Origin: a virus
IMG/VR virus record: IMGVR_UViG_3300005265_000008
Location: 1-48,122 of that record
Length of the DNA: 48,122 nt
Strand: one strand, 5' to 3'
Shown here: one piece after another, positions 17,243-26,693 of the stretch
Layout: each line of letters begins with the position of its first letter
Position numbering within the stretch: position 1 is the first letter of the stretch
Translations under genes and position numbers: made by a program
The notes under the pieces: generated by a model
The model's input: the letters and a program-made list of their open reading frames with translations, nothing else
What the model was told of the DNA's origin: nothing
Database searches by the model: none

Positions 17243-17401
17243 ATGGAAAATGAAAAACAAGTTTATAAAGTTATGTGGCCCGATACACTTGAAATTGAAG
17301 AAGGTGAAATTTTAGATGAAATGGTAAATGATTTTTTATTTAAATCATATATTGATCATACAATTAATTGGATTCCAAAAAAATATTTTTTAAAAGATTA
17401 A
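17243..17401 (+). CDS. Small unknown protein
   Basis: A 52-residue acidic protein (MENEKQVYKVMWPDTLEIEE...) with AGGAGATAAA before its ATG, immediately downstream of the reductase. No domain recognised. Its stop lies just before early cassette 2. Confidence 0.65.
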   Translation: MENEKQVYKVMWPDTLEIEEGEILDEMVNDFLFKSYIDHTINWIPKKYFLKD

Positions 17402-17405
17402 AACC

Positions 17406-17460
17406 TTGACTTTATCTTTTCTTTATGTTACTATGTAATTATAAACAATAACAAATTGAA
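17406..17460 (+). promoter_or_regulatory. Early promoter-leader cassette 2
   Basis: TTGACT (17406), 17 bp, TACTAT (17429-17434), then ATAAACAATAACAAATTGAA (17441-17460) and AAAGGATCTAAG before the SprT-like gene. Confidence 0.85.
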
Positions 17461-17470
17461 AGGATCTAAG

Positions 17471-18025
17471 ATGAAATTTTTTGCTTCAGATGCAAAAACT
17501 AATTTACAAGAAAAAGCAAATAAAAAAATATTTAGTTTGATGAAAGAAGCTGAAAAAAAAGGTTGGGAATTACCAGCAGAAAAAGGTTTTTTCTTTGAAG
17601 TTAGTTATAATTATCATTCAGTTAATTGTGCTGGATATGCTATCAAAGATAATAAAAATAAAACTGTAAAAATTAAAATTCATACTGAAGCTCTTGAATT
17701 ATTTGGTGAAAAATTTATTGATGATGTAGTGATTCATGAATTTAGTCATATTATTCAATTTTGTAATTATCCTCATAGTAAATCACACGGTCGGGAATTT
17801 AAACATATTGTAACATCATTAGGTGGTTCTCCTGAAAGATGTCACAATTATGATCTAAGAAAAATTTTAGGTAATCCAAAGAAAAAAAAGCAAAAACGTT
17901 TTGTTTATTATTGTCCTGAATGTGGAAAAACTTTTAAAGTTTCTAAAACTATTCATAATAGAATTACAAAAAAAGGTTATGAATATTTTTGTCCTATTTG
18001 TAAAACTGAAATTAGAGAGAAATAA
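17471..18025 (+). CDS. SprT-like zinc metalloprotease
   Basis: A 184-residue protein with the HExxH zinc-protease motif HEFSH (89-93), a third ligand in SKSHGREFK, and a C-terminal zinc ribbon (CPECGKTF then CPICKTE). This is the layout of SprT/Spartan-like proteases, which in other organisms degrade proteins crosslinked to DNA. The start is ATG 17471 after AGGATCTAAG; an in-frame TTG at 17456 is inside the conserved leader. Expression is from early cassette 2, so an early role in clearing or remodelling host DNA-bound proteins is possible. Confidence 0.85.
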   Translation: MKFFASDAKTNLQEKANKKIFSLMKEAEKKGWELPAEKGFFFEVSYNYHSVNCAGYAIKDNKNKTVKIKIHTEALELFGEKFIDDVVIHEFSHIIQFCNYPHSKSHGREFKHIVTSLGGSPERCHNYDLRKILGNPKKKKQKRFVYYCPECGKTFKVSKTIHNRITKKGYEYFCPICKTEIREK

Positions 18026-18029
18026 AATT

Positions 18030-18737
18030 ATGAACAGAATATTTGTAACTGGTGATTTACATGGACATATAGATATAAATAAACTTTCTAGTAAACATTG
18101 GAGAGAAGGTAAAGATTTATCTAAGGATGATTACTTAATTATTCTTGGTGATTTTGGATTAATTTGGTATGAAGATTTTAATGTTGAAGAAAAATATTGG
18201 GTAAAATGGTTGAATGATAAACCATGGACTACATTATTTATTGATGGTAATCATGAGAATTTTAATTTATTGGAAAAATTACCAGAAAAAGAAATGTTTG
18301 GTGGTAGTGTCGGTGCCTTTCAAAGTTCAATTTTTCATTTAAAGCGTAGTCAAGTTTATATTATAAATAATAAAAAGTTTCTTACTATAGGTGGAGCAGA
18401 TTCTATTGATAAAAATAATAGAATTAAAGATTTAAGTTGGTGGCCACAAGAAATAATTACAGAAAAAAATATTTTAGATGCTTTAGTAAATATACAGAAA
18501 TATAATTGTGAAGTAGATTATATTCTTACTCATTGTGCACCTGTAGAATGGGCTAGAAATTTAACAAAATTATTTGTTTATCAACCAGGTTTTTCAGAAG
18601 AAATGTTATCTATTTTTAAAAAAGTTTCTAATATTAAATTTACTCAATGGCTTTTTGCTCATTATCATAATGATATTGAAGATTCTTATCAAAAAATCTG
18701 GAAAAGTTTATATCAGGAGATAATAGAATTAAAATGA
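18030..18737 (+). CDS. Metallophosphoesterase
   Basis: A 235-residue calcineurin-like phosphoesterase with TGDLHGH (7-13), ILGDFGL near 38, DGNHENF near 73, LTHCAP near 172 and AHYHND near 209, the complete metal-binding set. The closest familiar types are phage Ser/Thr phosphatase-like or diadenosine-tetraphosphatase-like enzymes, but the substrate cannot be read from sequence. I start at ATG 18030; a longer in-frame extension upstream lies within the SprT gene. It overlaps the transglycosylase gene by four bases. Confidence 0.85.
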   Translation: MNRIFVTGDLHGHIDINKLSSKHWREGKDLSKDDYLIILGDFGLIWYEDFNVEEKYWVKWLNDKPWTTLFIDGNHENFNLLEKLPEKEMFGGSVGAFQSSIFHLKRSQVYIINNKKFLTIGGADSIDKNNRIKDLSWWPQEIITEKNILDALVNIQKYNCEVDYILTHCAPVEWARNLTKLFVYQPGFSEEMLSIFKKVSNIKFTQWLFAHYHNDIEDSYQKIWKSLYQEIIELK

Positions 18738-19384
18738 AAAAAATAATAACATTAATATGTTTTATATTAATTGTTATATTTTCAACAGATCTTCATAATA
18801 TTGATAAAATTCCTTATGTAGAATATAAACCACAAAAAAATGAAAATTATTATATTTCAAAATCTATTATAGATGTAATAGTATATAATAGATTTAATAA
18901 TAATATTATGAATAAAGATGAGATGAAGAAATTTGCTTATCAGATTGGTTCTGAATATAATATAAGTGAAACAATAAATGCTATAATTTTTTTAGAAACA
19001 AATTTTGGAAAAAGAGGGCGCATAGGAGATAATGGAATTGCTTTAGGAATTACACAAATTCAAATTCCTACTGCTAGATTTATCTTAAGAAAAATAATGA
19101 ATATTAATTGTTATTTTTCTGATAATGAATTGAAAATGTTACTTACAAAAAATGATAAATTATGTATAATAATGACAAAACATTATTTATTATATTTAAA
19201 GAAAAAATTTAAAAATAAAAAATTAAATTGGAGTCATAGTCTTTTAAGTTATAATGTCGGACCTACAAAAGTTTTACATCATGGATTAAAAAGAGATCCG
19301 AATAAATATTTAAAGAAAGCATTACAATTTATTAAAAAGGAAAGGAAAAATGAAAAAGAAAAAAGTGAATTCTGTTTATTATGA
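18734..19384 (+). CDS. Secreted lytic transglycosylase-like protein
   Basis: A 216-residue protein with an N-terminal hydrophobic signal (MKKIITLICFILIVIFS) and the SLT fold pattern: catalytic Glu in NAIIFLETNFGKRG, then GDNGIALGITQIQIPTAR and SYNVGP near residue 175. This family cleaves peptidoglycan between the sugars. It could serve as an endolysin exported by the host or as a cell-wall factor. The surrounding genes are early, which is unusual for a lysis enzyme, so a role in wall remodelling or superinfection is also possible. Confidence 0.85.
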   Translation: MKKIITLICFILIVIFSTDLHNIDKIPYVEYKPQKNENYYISKSIIDVIVYNRFNNNIMNKDEMKKFAYQIGSEYNISETINAIIFLETNFGKRGRIGDNGIALGITQIQIPTARFILRKIMNINCYFSDNELKMLLTKNDKLCIIMTKHYLLYLKKKFKNKKLNWSHSLLSYNVGPTKVLHHGLKRDPNKYLKKALQFIKKERKNEKEKSEFCLL

Positions 19385-19535
19385 TATGTATGAAAATGAA
19401 GAATCAAAATGGCAAGGAAATAAAAAAATAAAAATCAATAAAAAACATAAAAATAGAGTATTTAGAAAAAACAATAAAAATTATATTAAAGAATTTATAC
19501 TATTAAATAATTTTGAGGAGGAATGTATTGAGTAA
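19350..19535 (+). CDS. Small basic protein, unknown
   Basis: A 61-residue, strongly basic protein (KKKKVNS at the start, RVFRKNNKNY in the middle) with AAAGGAAAGG before its ATG. It overlaps the end of the transglycosylase gene by 35 bases and the TTG start of uvsX by 8 bases. No domain recognised; a nucleic-acid binding role would fit its charge. The good ribosome site is the main support for it being real. Confidence 0.5.
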   Translation: MKKKKVNSVYYDMYENEESKWQGNKKIKINKKHKNRVFRKNNKNYIKEFILLNNFEEECIE

Positions 19536-20598
19536 AATTACAAATAAATTTAAAAAAGTTTTGAAAGATGATTTTATTTATTCTATGGATGAAGAAAATC
19601 CATATATTATTAAAGAATATGTTTCAACAGATTGTTTTATTTTAAATGCTTTACTTGGTAATGGTGATATTTTTGGTGGAATTCCAAAAGGTAAAAGAAT
19701 AACATTTGCTGGTCCTTCATCAACAGGAAAATCTTTATTAACAGCTTATGTTGCTAAAAATTATTTAGATAATGTTCCTAAAGCTCATTTAATTGCTTTT
19801 GAAACTGAAGGAGCATCTTTTTATGATATGATGGAATCAATTAATGTTGATAGTTCTAGAGTAACAATTATTGGAGTAAATTCAGTTGAAAAATTTAGAT
19901 CTTCAATTAGTAAAGTTTTAGATACAATCACAAAAGATAGAAAAGATGATACTGATGATACTGAATATATTTTTTTACTTGATTCTTTAGGAATGTTACC
20001 AACTGAAAAAGAAATTAATGATGCTAAAGATGAAAAATATGTTGCTGATATGACTAGAGCGAAAACAATACGTTCTATATTTAGAATTATAACAATGGAT
20101 TTATTTAAATTACAAATTCCTTTTTTAATTGTAAATCATAGTTATGCATCTATGAGTTTATATTCATCACAACAACAAGGCGGTGGTGAAGGTCCTAAAT
20201 ATGCTTCTGATGTGGTTATAATGTTAACAAAAGCTAAAGCAAAAGAAGGAACCGAACATATAGGTGCAATTCTTTCATTGACAGTACAAAAATCAAGATT
20301 TATTCCAGAAAATATTAAAGCAAAAGTTATGGTTTTATTTAAAAAAGGAATAATGAAATATTCTCATTTATTAGATTTAGGATTAGATTTGAATATTATT
20401 AAGAAAGAAGGAATTAGTTATGTTTTAAATGATGTAAAAATGAAACGAACTGATATTTTAAAAGAACCAGAAAAGTTTTATACTTCTGAAAGTTTAGAAA
20501 TTTTAAGAAATGAAATTTTAAAGACTTGGTCTTTTGGTCACAATTCTAATGATGAAGAATCGGAAGATTTAATTAGTGAGGTTGATATAGATGGCTGA
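19528..20598 (+). CDS. uvsX: UvsX recombinase (RecA-like)
   Basis: Strand-exchange protein that drives T4-type recombination-dependent replication. The 356-residue product (T4: 391) has Walker A GPSSTGKS (62-69), HLIAFETEGA near 92-101 with the catalytic Glu, a Walker B-like EYIFLLDSLGML near 148, and a loop L2 region with QQQGGGEGPKYASD near 219. I start at TTG 19528 after GAGGAGGAATGTA; the in-frame TTG at 19513 overlaps the ribosome site itself. It overlaps the next gene by eight bases. Confidence 0.96.
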   Translation: MSKITNKFKKVLKDDFIYSMDEENPYIIKEYVSTDCFILNALLGNGDIFGGIPKGKRITFAGPSSTGKSLLTAYVAKNYLDNVPKAHLIAFETEGASFYDMMESINVDSSRVTIIGVNSVEKFRSSISKVLDTITKDRKDDTDDTEYIFLLDSLGMLPTEKEINDAKDEKYVADMTRAKTIRSIFRIITMDLFKLQIPFLIVNHSYASMSLYSSQQQGGGEGPKYASDVVIMLTKAKAKEGTEHIGAILSLTVQKSRFIPENIKAKVMVLFKKGIMKYSHLLDLGLDLNIIKKEGISYVLNDVKMKRTDILKEPEKFYTSESLEILRNEILKTWSFGHNSNDEESEDLISEVDIDG

Positions 20599-20797
20599 AA
20601 AATTAAATTCATTTACTTTTCCAATAAAAATATTTGAAACAATTGATGTTTTGATTTGTTATGAATTTATAAATAATATGTTATCATTTAAAGCTATGTA
20701 TAATCCAAAAGATATACATTCAAAAGGATATACAATTGAAGAATTTTTTAGTGAATTACAACGAGTTTTATCAATACCAGAAGAAGGAAATAAATGA
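20591..20797 (+). CDS. Small protein between uvsX and gene 41, unknown
   Basis: A 68-residue protein, overlapping uvsX at the start and gene 41 at the end (ATGA). In T4 the small gene 40 product, which helps gp41, lies between uvsX and 41; this gene sits in that slot but I see no sequence match that would justify the name. Confidence 0.65.
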   Translation: MAEKLNSFTFPIKIFETIDVLICYEFINNMLSFKAMYNPKDIHSKGYTIEEFFSELQRVLSIPEEGNK

Positions 20798-22230
20798 TTT
20801 CAAATATAATTTTAAAATCTTTAATTGAAAATAGAGTATTTGCTAGAAAAGTTTTACCATATATTAAATCGGAATATTTTAATGAAATAGAAAAAAAAGT
20901 AATATTTGATATAATTAAAAATTATATTATAGAATATAAAAATTTACCAACTTTAAGTTTAATTAAAATAGAATTAAATAAAAAAACAGACTTGTCTGAT
21001 TCCATCCTTGAATCAATTTTTGATCATCTAGATAAATTACAAATTGAAGAAATAAAAGAATATGATGATCTGTGGTTGATAGATAGTTGTGAACAATGGT
21101 GTAAAGATCGTTCTTTACATAATGCTATTTTAGAATCTGTTGAATTAATTGAGCATAAAAAAAATACTAATATAATTCCAGAAATTATTAGAAAAGCATT
21201 ACAAATTGAATTCAATTCTTCTATAGGAATTAATTATTTTAATGAAAAAGGTATAAATGATAGATGGGAATTATATAATAAAGAAGATATTAAATATGCT
21301 ACAAATATTATTTCTTTAGATAATGTTTTTTCTGGAGGAATTGAAACAAAATCATTAACAATATTAATGAGCGGAACAACTGCAGGAAAAACTAGTTCAA
21401 TGTGCTGTTTAACTTCTAATTTTTTAAGAAATGGAAAAAATGTTTTATATATAACATTAGAAATGGCTGAAGAAAAAATAGCACAAAGAATTGATGCAAA
21501 TTTTCTTGATGTTGAAATTAATGATGTTCCATTAATGAAAGAATCAAATTTTAAGAAAAGAATATTAGATTTAAAATTAAAAACAATGGGTGATTTAGTA
21601 ATAAAAGAATTTCCACCTGCGGCTATTTCTGTATCTAATATTAGAAATTTATTAGAAGATTTAAAAATTAAATTAAATTTTGAACCACAAATTATTGTTA
21701 TCGATTATTTAAATTTAATGGTTTCTGATAGAATTAAAAAAGATCAAAATAGTTATACATTGATAAAATCAATTGCAGAAGAAATTAGAGGGTTAGGAGT
21801 TGAAAAAGAATTAAGTATATTATCTGCTACTCAAGGAAATCGACAAACAAATGATGAAAATAATTCTGATATAGATTTTACTAATGTTTCAGAATCTATT
21901 GGATTACCAGCAACTTGTGATGCATTAATTGGAATTATTTTTCCAAAAGAATTAAGAGAACAAAATATTCAAATATGGAAAATTTTAAAAAATCGATTTG
22001 GTGGAATTGTTAATCATAAAATTCCATTACGAGTTAATTTTGCTAAAGCTTTAATTTCAGAATTAGATGATAATGAAAAAAATAATTTTAGAATTTGTGA
22101 TAATTCACAACAAAATCAAATTCAAGAAAAAGTTGAAGAAAGAAGATTAAAACAAAAGAATACAATTATTATTGAAGATGATCCTGAAAATGATATCATT
22201 TCAGGAAGTTTTGAAGATTTGTTAAGATAA
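20794..22230 (+). CDS. 41: Replicative DNA helicase (gp41, DnaB-like)
   Basis: Hexameric helicase that unwinds the lagging-strand template at the T4-type fork and works with primase gp61. The 478-residue product (T4: 475) has an N-terminal helical domain, Walker A SGTTAGKT (193-200), VLYITLEMAEE near 215 with the motif 1a Glu, Walker B IIVIDYLNLM near 298 and a Gln-containing motif 3 (SATQGNRQTND) near 345. The C-terminus is acidic, as in T4. It follows uvsX, as in T4. Confidence 0.96.
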   Translation: MISNIILKSLIENRVFARKVLPYIKSEYFNEIEKKVIFDIIKNYIIEYKNLPTLSLIKIELNKKTDLSDSILESIFDHLDKLQIEEIKEYDDLWLIDSCEQWCKDRSLHNAILESVELIEHKKNTNIIPEIIRKALQIEFNSSIGINYFNEKGINDRWELYNKEDIKYATNIISLDNVFSGGIETKSLTILMSGTTAGKTSSMCCLTSNFLRNGKNVLYITLEMAEEKIAQRIDANFLDVEINDVPLMKESNFKKRILDLKLKTMGDLVIKEFPPAAISVSNIRNLLEDLKIKLNFEPQIIVIDYLNLMVSDRIKKDQNSYTLIKSIAEEIRGLGVEKELSILSATQGNRQTNDENNSDIDFTNVSESIGLPATCDALIGIIFPKELREQNIQIWKILKNRFGGIVNHKIPLRVNFAKALISELDDNEKNNFRICDNSQQNQIQEKVEERRLKQKNTIIIEDDPENDIISGSFEDLLR

Positions 22231-22235
22231 ACTTT

Positions 22236-22243
22236 GATAAATA
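22236..22243 (+). promoter_or_regulatory. Late promoter box GATAAATA for the fibre operon
   Basis: GATAAATA just after the gene 41 stop and 30 bases before the first gene of the fibre block. It marks a switch from replication genes to virion genes on the same strand. Confidence 0.6.
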
Positions 22244-22273
22244 TAATAAATAAAATTTTATAGTCGAGGTATT

Positions 22274-22516
22274 ATGGATCATACAAAAATGTTAAATTTA
22301 ATTTTAATTGAATCGGATCAAGCATTAAAAGATGTTTTAAATTTAATTAAAAAAGATAAAAAAGCGATTAAGTTGAAAGATCAAAATTTAGAATTTTATG
22401 ATTATATTTATTCAACTTATGAAAAAAAATTAGAAAAAATTCTTACAAAATATAAATTAGATTATGATGATTTAGCAGAAATTTTAATGAATATAATAGA
22501 AAAGGAGAAAATTTAA
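22274..22516 (+). CDS. Small helical protein at head of fibre operon
   Basis: An 80-residue charged, helical protein (MDHTKMLNLILIESDQALKD...) after a late box, with TCGAGGTATT before its ATG. Its stop abuts the next gene. Unknown function; a chaperone or virion role would fit its place. Confidence 0.6.
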   Translation: MDHTKMLNLILIESDQALKDVLNLIKKDKKAIKLKDQNLEFYDYIYSTYEKKLEKILTKYKLDYDDLAEILMNIIEKEKI

Positions 22517-24232
22517 ATGTCTATTGTAGCAACAGATTGGACTATCGATAGGTCCACTAAAGTAATAGCTTATATAGGAGATGATCATGATGGTGTATCT
22601 CCTTCCTACGCAACTGTAATTGAGTTTCATAGATGGTTACAAAGTTTAGCAGATGATGCTATCGCATCTGGCGATGATGAACTTGATATTACTAATGTTG
22701 ATCCTTCTCGTAGATCAACAGATAATATTATTACATTAATTAATGATTATTCTATTGGAGATACTGAAGCAGAGCATTTATATGATGGTTCTGTTATTTA
22801 TGATGATGGTGATGAAATTTATGATGGTATTGTAAATTTTGGTAATTCTGATGTTCAAATTCAGATTATTCAAGATGGTGCTGTTATTGCAGATGATTGG
22901 TGGAATTATGATGGTGGTGGATTAAATGCTGATTCAGCAGCAGGTATTTCTCATCGATTTATGATTAAAACTAAAACAGCAGGTGCTGATATTGATGGTC
23001 GTAGATTAATTGGTACTTGTAGACGATATGGTTATACATATTCTGAATTCACAATTAATGGAACATCTCGAGGTAATAATGTTTTAGCTTTAACTGATGC
23101 AACTGATTTAAATAACCAAACAATTTCTGGAACGGTTGCTGGTTGGACTGGAATTACTAATACTGAAGGTTATGCATCTATTGATGTTAATAATGATGGT
23201 ACAAATGAACATTATTATGCTGAATGGGATAAATCATCTTATACCATTAATCAATTTTATGAACGAATGAAGTATTTAATTAGAGATGGTTCATCAGAAA
23301 CATTATATGGTTTGAATGGTGAATTATTTCGTGGTATTACACATCAAATAGAAATATCAGGTCCAAGTGGTACATTTCAAGAACCAGAAGCATTATCTTG
23401 GGGTTCAGGTTCAACAGCGGGTACGGGTCAATTATTAGCTATTGATAGCACTACTGCTGGAACAAAAATGTGGATTCAACTATTAACAGGTGTGGTACCT
23501 AATGCTAATACAATTACTGGTGGAAGTAGTTCAGCTACCGCGACTGCAGGAACAATAACTGAACGTACAGTAAGTAAACCATTTTGTGGTATTTCAACTG
23601 GTTCAGCTATTATTGGTGCTTATGGTTTTGGTATTGAAGTTGCAGATCTTACTTCAAGTGATAAAGTTACTGATTTAGATAATAATGTTATTACTCCTCC
23701 AAACTATGTAACAAATACAGTTGCTGGTTTGGTAAGTGGTGAGGATAGAGTTCTTGTTGGTCCTTGGGATGGTTCTTCAACTGATACTAATGGCGATCCT
23801 GCTATTGATAAAGATCAACTTTCATTAGCAACATCATTAACTGCTGATAATATTACATCAGTTATTGTTGATGAAGCTATTCCTTCAGACACTCCTTCAT
23901 CTGGTTTTATTCGTGTAACTGATGATGATGGATTTGAACGTAGATTACATTATTCTAGCTGGGATACGAGTACTTTTACTATTGATACTACAGATGGAAA
24001 TGAAGATTTTGCAACAGTAAATGCAACAAATGGTAATGATATCTATATTGCATATATTGATGAATTAGCTACAGGTTCAACAGCAGATTTTACAAGTGTG
24101 CAATCTGGAACTCGTCAATTAGTTGTTATTGTTAGAGATGGTGGTGGAACTCCAATCAAACAATTTATTTCAAGTTGGTCACAAACATCTTCAGCAAGTA
24201 CAATTACTGCTATTAGGACTACTGATGCCTAA
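22517..24232 (+). CDS. Virion structural protein, fibre/adhesin type
   Basis: A 571-residue, acidic, beta-rich protein with many Thr/Ser/Gly/Asp repeats and almost no Cys, starting MSIVATDWTIDRSTKVIAYIGDDHDG. The first 200 residues (HRWLQSLADDA, DGSVIYDDGDEIYDGIVNFG) resemble a structural protein family I associate with marine T4-type phages; the remainder is typical of fibre domains. It starts directly after the preceding stop, with AAGGAG upstream, and is expressed from the late box at 22236. Its base composition is less AT-rich than the replication genes, as often seen for exchanged fibre genes. Confidence 0.75.
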   Translation: MSIVATDWTIDRSTKVIAYIGDDHDGVSPSYATVIEFHRWLQSLADDAIASGDDELDITNVDPSRRSTDNIITLINDYSIGDTEAEHLYDGSVIYDDGDEIYDGIVNFGNSDVQIQIIQDGAVIADDWWNYDGGGLNADSAAGISHRFMIKTKTAGADIDGRRLIGTCRRYGYTYSEFTINGTSRGNNVLALTDATDLNNQTISGTVAGWTGITNTEGYASIDVNNDGTNEHYYAEWDKSSYTINQFYERMKYLIRDGSSETLYGLNGELFRGITHQIEISGPSGTFQEPEALSWGSGSTAGTGQLLAIDSTTAGTKMWIQLLTGVVPNANTITGGSSSATATAGTITERTVSKPFCGISTGSAIIGAYGFGIEVADLTSSDKVTDLDNNVITPPNYVTNTVAGLVSGEDRVLVGPWDGSSTDTNGDPAIDKDQLSLATSLTADNITSVIVDEAIPSDTPSSGFIRVTDDDGFERRLHYSSWDTSTFTIDTTDGNEDFATVNATNGNDIYIAYIDELATGSTADFTSVQSGTRQLVVIVRDGGGTPIKQFISSWSQTSSASTITAIRTTDA

Positions 24233-24668
24233 ATGTAATGGATGCACTCTGTGTTGCTATTTATTTAATATTCCAAATTTAAATAAAAATAGTAACACAG
24301 AGTGTTATTATTGTAATAATATAGGATGTTCAATTTATAACAATAGGCCTGATTATTGTAAAGGGTTTAATTGTGCATATTTACAACAAAAAAATCCTGA
24401 TATTAGATTACGTCCAGATAAATGTGGAGTAGTATTTGAAAAGATAAATGATTGGTTATTCCATGGAACTATGGATGATCGAAATCAATTTAGTGATACA
24501 GCTAAAGCACAAATAAGTGCATTTAATAAACAAGGTTATTCTGTTGTAATTAAATTAAAAGATAAAAAATATTTTTTTCCTACTGATGGAAATACAATTC
24601 AATCAATAATATTAGCTTTAAATAAATTTTTAAGAGTAAAATATGGCAGCTCCAATTTACACAACTGA
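24225..24668 (+). CDS. YkgJ-like cysteine-cluster protein
   Basis: A 147-residue protein whose first third is a metal-binding cluster: CNGCTLCCYLF, CYYCNNIGCSIYNNRPDYCKGFNC. This CxxCxxCC ... GCxIYxxRPxxCxxFxC pattern is the YkgJ (zinc or iron-sulfur cluster) family. The start is ATG 24225, inside the last codons of the preceding fibre gene; the end overlaps the next fibre gene by 26 bases. Being wedged between two adhesin genes suggests it modifies or folds them, but that is inference. Function of YkgJ proteins is mostly unknown. Confidence 0.75.
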   Translation: MPKCNGCTLCCYLFNIPNLNKNSNTECYYCNNIGCSIYNNRPDYCKGFNCAYLQQKNPDIRLRPDKCGVVFEKINDWLFHGTMDDRNQFSDTAKAQISAFNKQGYSVVIKLKDKKYFFPTDGNTIQSIILALNKFLRVKYGSSNLHN

Positions 24669-26466
24669 TTTAACTGATATTGATTTATGCGAAAGTGGTT
24701 CTTCTTATGAAGAATTTTCAGGATATACCAAAGGAGATGGGGCAGATGTAGAAACTGACCTTTATATTCAAGGGTCTGCTTGTGCTTCTGATGAAAATAA
24801 TAATAAGACAGGTGTAGGACATTCGATCGGAGTTGATTATGGTTCTAATATAACATTCAACACGGGTGATTGTTTTTTTGCTTGGATGTTTTATCAGGTT
24901 CCAAATGCTGTTGATACTTTTGATAATGGTGGTTACCGCTTATTAATAGGTGGGGATATCAATAATTTTGATGGTTGGAAAGTTGGTGGAAGTGATTTTG
25001 GCAGAAATCCTTATGGTGGATGGGTAAATGTAGTGGTTGATCCTAATTTTACCGCTGATTATACAGTTGGAACACCCTCTGGAAATTACAGACATTTTGC
25101 CACAGCCTTCAATTGTGTTGCTGGAACTCTTAAAGGTCGCCCTGTTTGTGCTGATGCATATCGTTGTGGTCGAGGAGAAATAAAAATAGAATATGGAGAT
25201 AGTTCTAATGGATATGGAATTTTTTCTGGAATAGCAAATCAAAATGATAGTCAAAATAATAAATGGGGTCTTTTTCAATCAGAAGGTATTGGATATCTTT
25301 GGAAAGGTTTACTGAGTTTTGGTAATTCAACGAATGCTTGTGATTTTAGAGACTCAAACGTAAATATAACAATTGACAATACTCCCAGAACGTATGCAGC
25401 TTTTAATAAAATTGAAATTAATAATGCTAGTTCCAGAGTGGATTGGATAGGAATTTCTATTATAGCATTATTAGAATCTCAATTATCACCAGGAAATTTT
25501 GAAGTAGTTAATAATGCTGATGTGAATTTTGACAGCTGTACCTTTACAGACATGAATACGTTTATTTTTATGTCTAATAGTACAATTCTTAATTCTACAT
25601 TTCGTCGTTGTGCTCAAGTAACTCAAGGGGGTGCAACTTTTACTAATTGTTTATTCACAAAATCGGATGCTGATATTTCATTATCTGTAAATGATTTATC
25701 TGCGGTTACTGGTTGTACCTTTGAGAGTGATGGCAGTAATCATGCAGTAGATTTGGGTATTATTTCGTCAAACACCAGTGTAGATTGGAAGAATTATTTA
25801 ACTGGATATACTTCTTCTGATGGAAGTACTGGTAATGAAGCAATAAAAGTTAATGTAGCTTCTGGAGTCACATTGACAGTGAATGTAGGAAGTGGTTATG
25901 ATACTCCATATTTTTATAATACAGGAAGTGGTACAATTACAGTGGTTGTAAATCCTGTAGATACATTAATAACAGTAAAAGATTTATCAACAGGTTCTAT
26001 AATTTCTGGAGCAACTGTTTTATTATGGGTGACTGATAATTCTAATTATTTTTATCAAGCAAGTGTATCAATTACAGGTTCTGGTACTACTGCAACAGTT
26101 TCACATAATAGTCATGGATTAAGTACAGGTGATTATGTAATTATTAGAGGAGTAAATGAAGATGTTTATAATGGAGCTTATTCAGTAACAGTAACTGATG
26201 CTAATACATATACATATACAACAAATGAAACAATTTCAACTTCACCAGCTACCGGAACAATAACTTCAACTATGGCTATTTTAAATAATACTACAGATGG
26301 AAATGGACAAATAAAGGATACTCGTTCTTGGAATAATGATCAACCAATATTAGGAAGAGTAAGAAAAAGTTCTTCTAGTCCTTATTATATTCAAGGAATA
26401 ATTAGTGGTACTATTTCTAAAACGACTGGATATACAAATATAATTCAATTAATAAAGGATGAATAA
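24643..26466 (+). CDS. Virion structural protein with beta-helix, fibre type
   Basis: A 607-residue protein starting MAAPIYTTDLTDIDLCES. The middle part (roughly 230-370) has recurrent short strands of the form VNFDSCTFTDM, NSTFRRCAQ, NCLFTKSD and GCTFES, which is how right-handed beta-helices look. The C-terminal part has a beta-sandwich-like stretch (GTTATVSHNSHGLSTGDYVI). These are typical of receptor-binding fibres. It overlaps the cysteine-cluster gene and its stop is joined to the next start (TAATG). Confidence 0.75.
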   Translation: MAAPIYTTDLTDIDLCESGSSYEEFSGYTKGDGADVETDLYIQGSACASDENNNKTGVGHSIGVDYGSNITFNTGDCFFAWMFYQVPNAVDTFDNGGYRLLIGGDINNFDGWKVGGSDFGRNPYGGWVNVVVDPNFTADYTVGTPSGNYRHFATAFNCVAGTLKGRPVCADAYRCGRGEIKIEYGDSSNGYGIFSGIANQNDSQNNKWGLFQSEGIGYLWKGLLSFGNSTNACDFRDSNVNITIDNTPRTYAAFNKIEINNASSRVDWIGISIIALLESQLSPGNFEVVNNADVNFDSCTFTDMNTFIFMSNSTILNSTFRRCAQVTQGGATFTNCLFTKSDADISLSVNDLSAVTGCTFESDGSNHAVDLGIISSNTSVDWKNYLTGYTSSDGSTGNEAIKVNVASGVTLTVNVGSGYDTPYFYNTGSGTITVVVNPVDTLITVKDLSTGSIISGATVLLWVTDNSNYFYQASVSITGSGTTATVSHNSHGLSTGDYVIIRGVNEDVYNGAYSVTVTDANTYTYTTNETISTSPATGTITSTMAILNNTTDGNGQIKDTRSWNNDQPILGRVRKSSSSPYYIQGIISGTISKTTGYTNIIQLIKDE

Positions 26467-26693
26467 TGAAATCTGGAGAAAAAGAATTAAGATTAGCTTT
26501 TGAAGAAGTAACCACAAATAATGTCAAAGCTGTAGTTGATCATTCAAATGAAACAAGAAAAATTGTTAGAGAATTAGAAGATAAATTAAATTCTCTAGGT
26601 GATTTGATAAGAAATTATGATACTACTATTGATTTGTTAAAACAACAAATTACTCATTTACAAATGAAAATGTTTAGTGGAGGAACACATTAA
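26466..26693 (+). CDS. Small coiled-coil protein in fibre operon
   Basis: A 75-residue helical protein with heptad pattern (IVRELEDKLNSLGDLIRN then IDLLKQQITHLQMKM). It shares one base with the stop of the gene before and the start of the gene after. A trimerising chaperone or fibre accessory would fit; not proven. Confidence 0.65.
   Translation: MKSGEKELRLAFEEVTTNNVKAVVDHSNETRKIVRELEDKLNSLGDLIRNYDTTIDLLKQQITHLQMKMFSGGTH

Noticed and set aside
17901-18029. Longer N-terminus for the metallophosphoesterase
   Set aside because: It lies in another frame of the SprT zinc-ribbon region; the family starts right at MNRIFVTGDLHGH.
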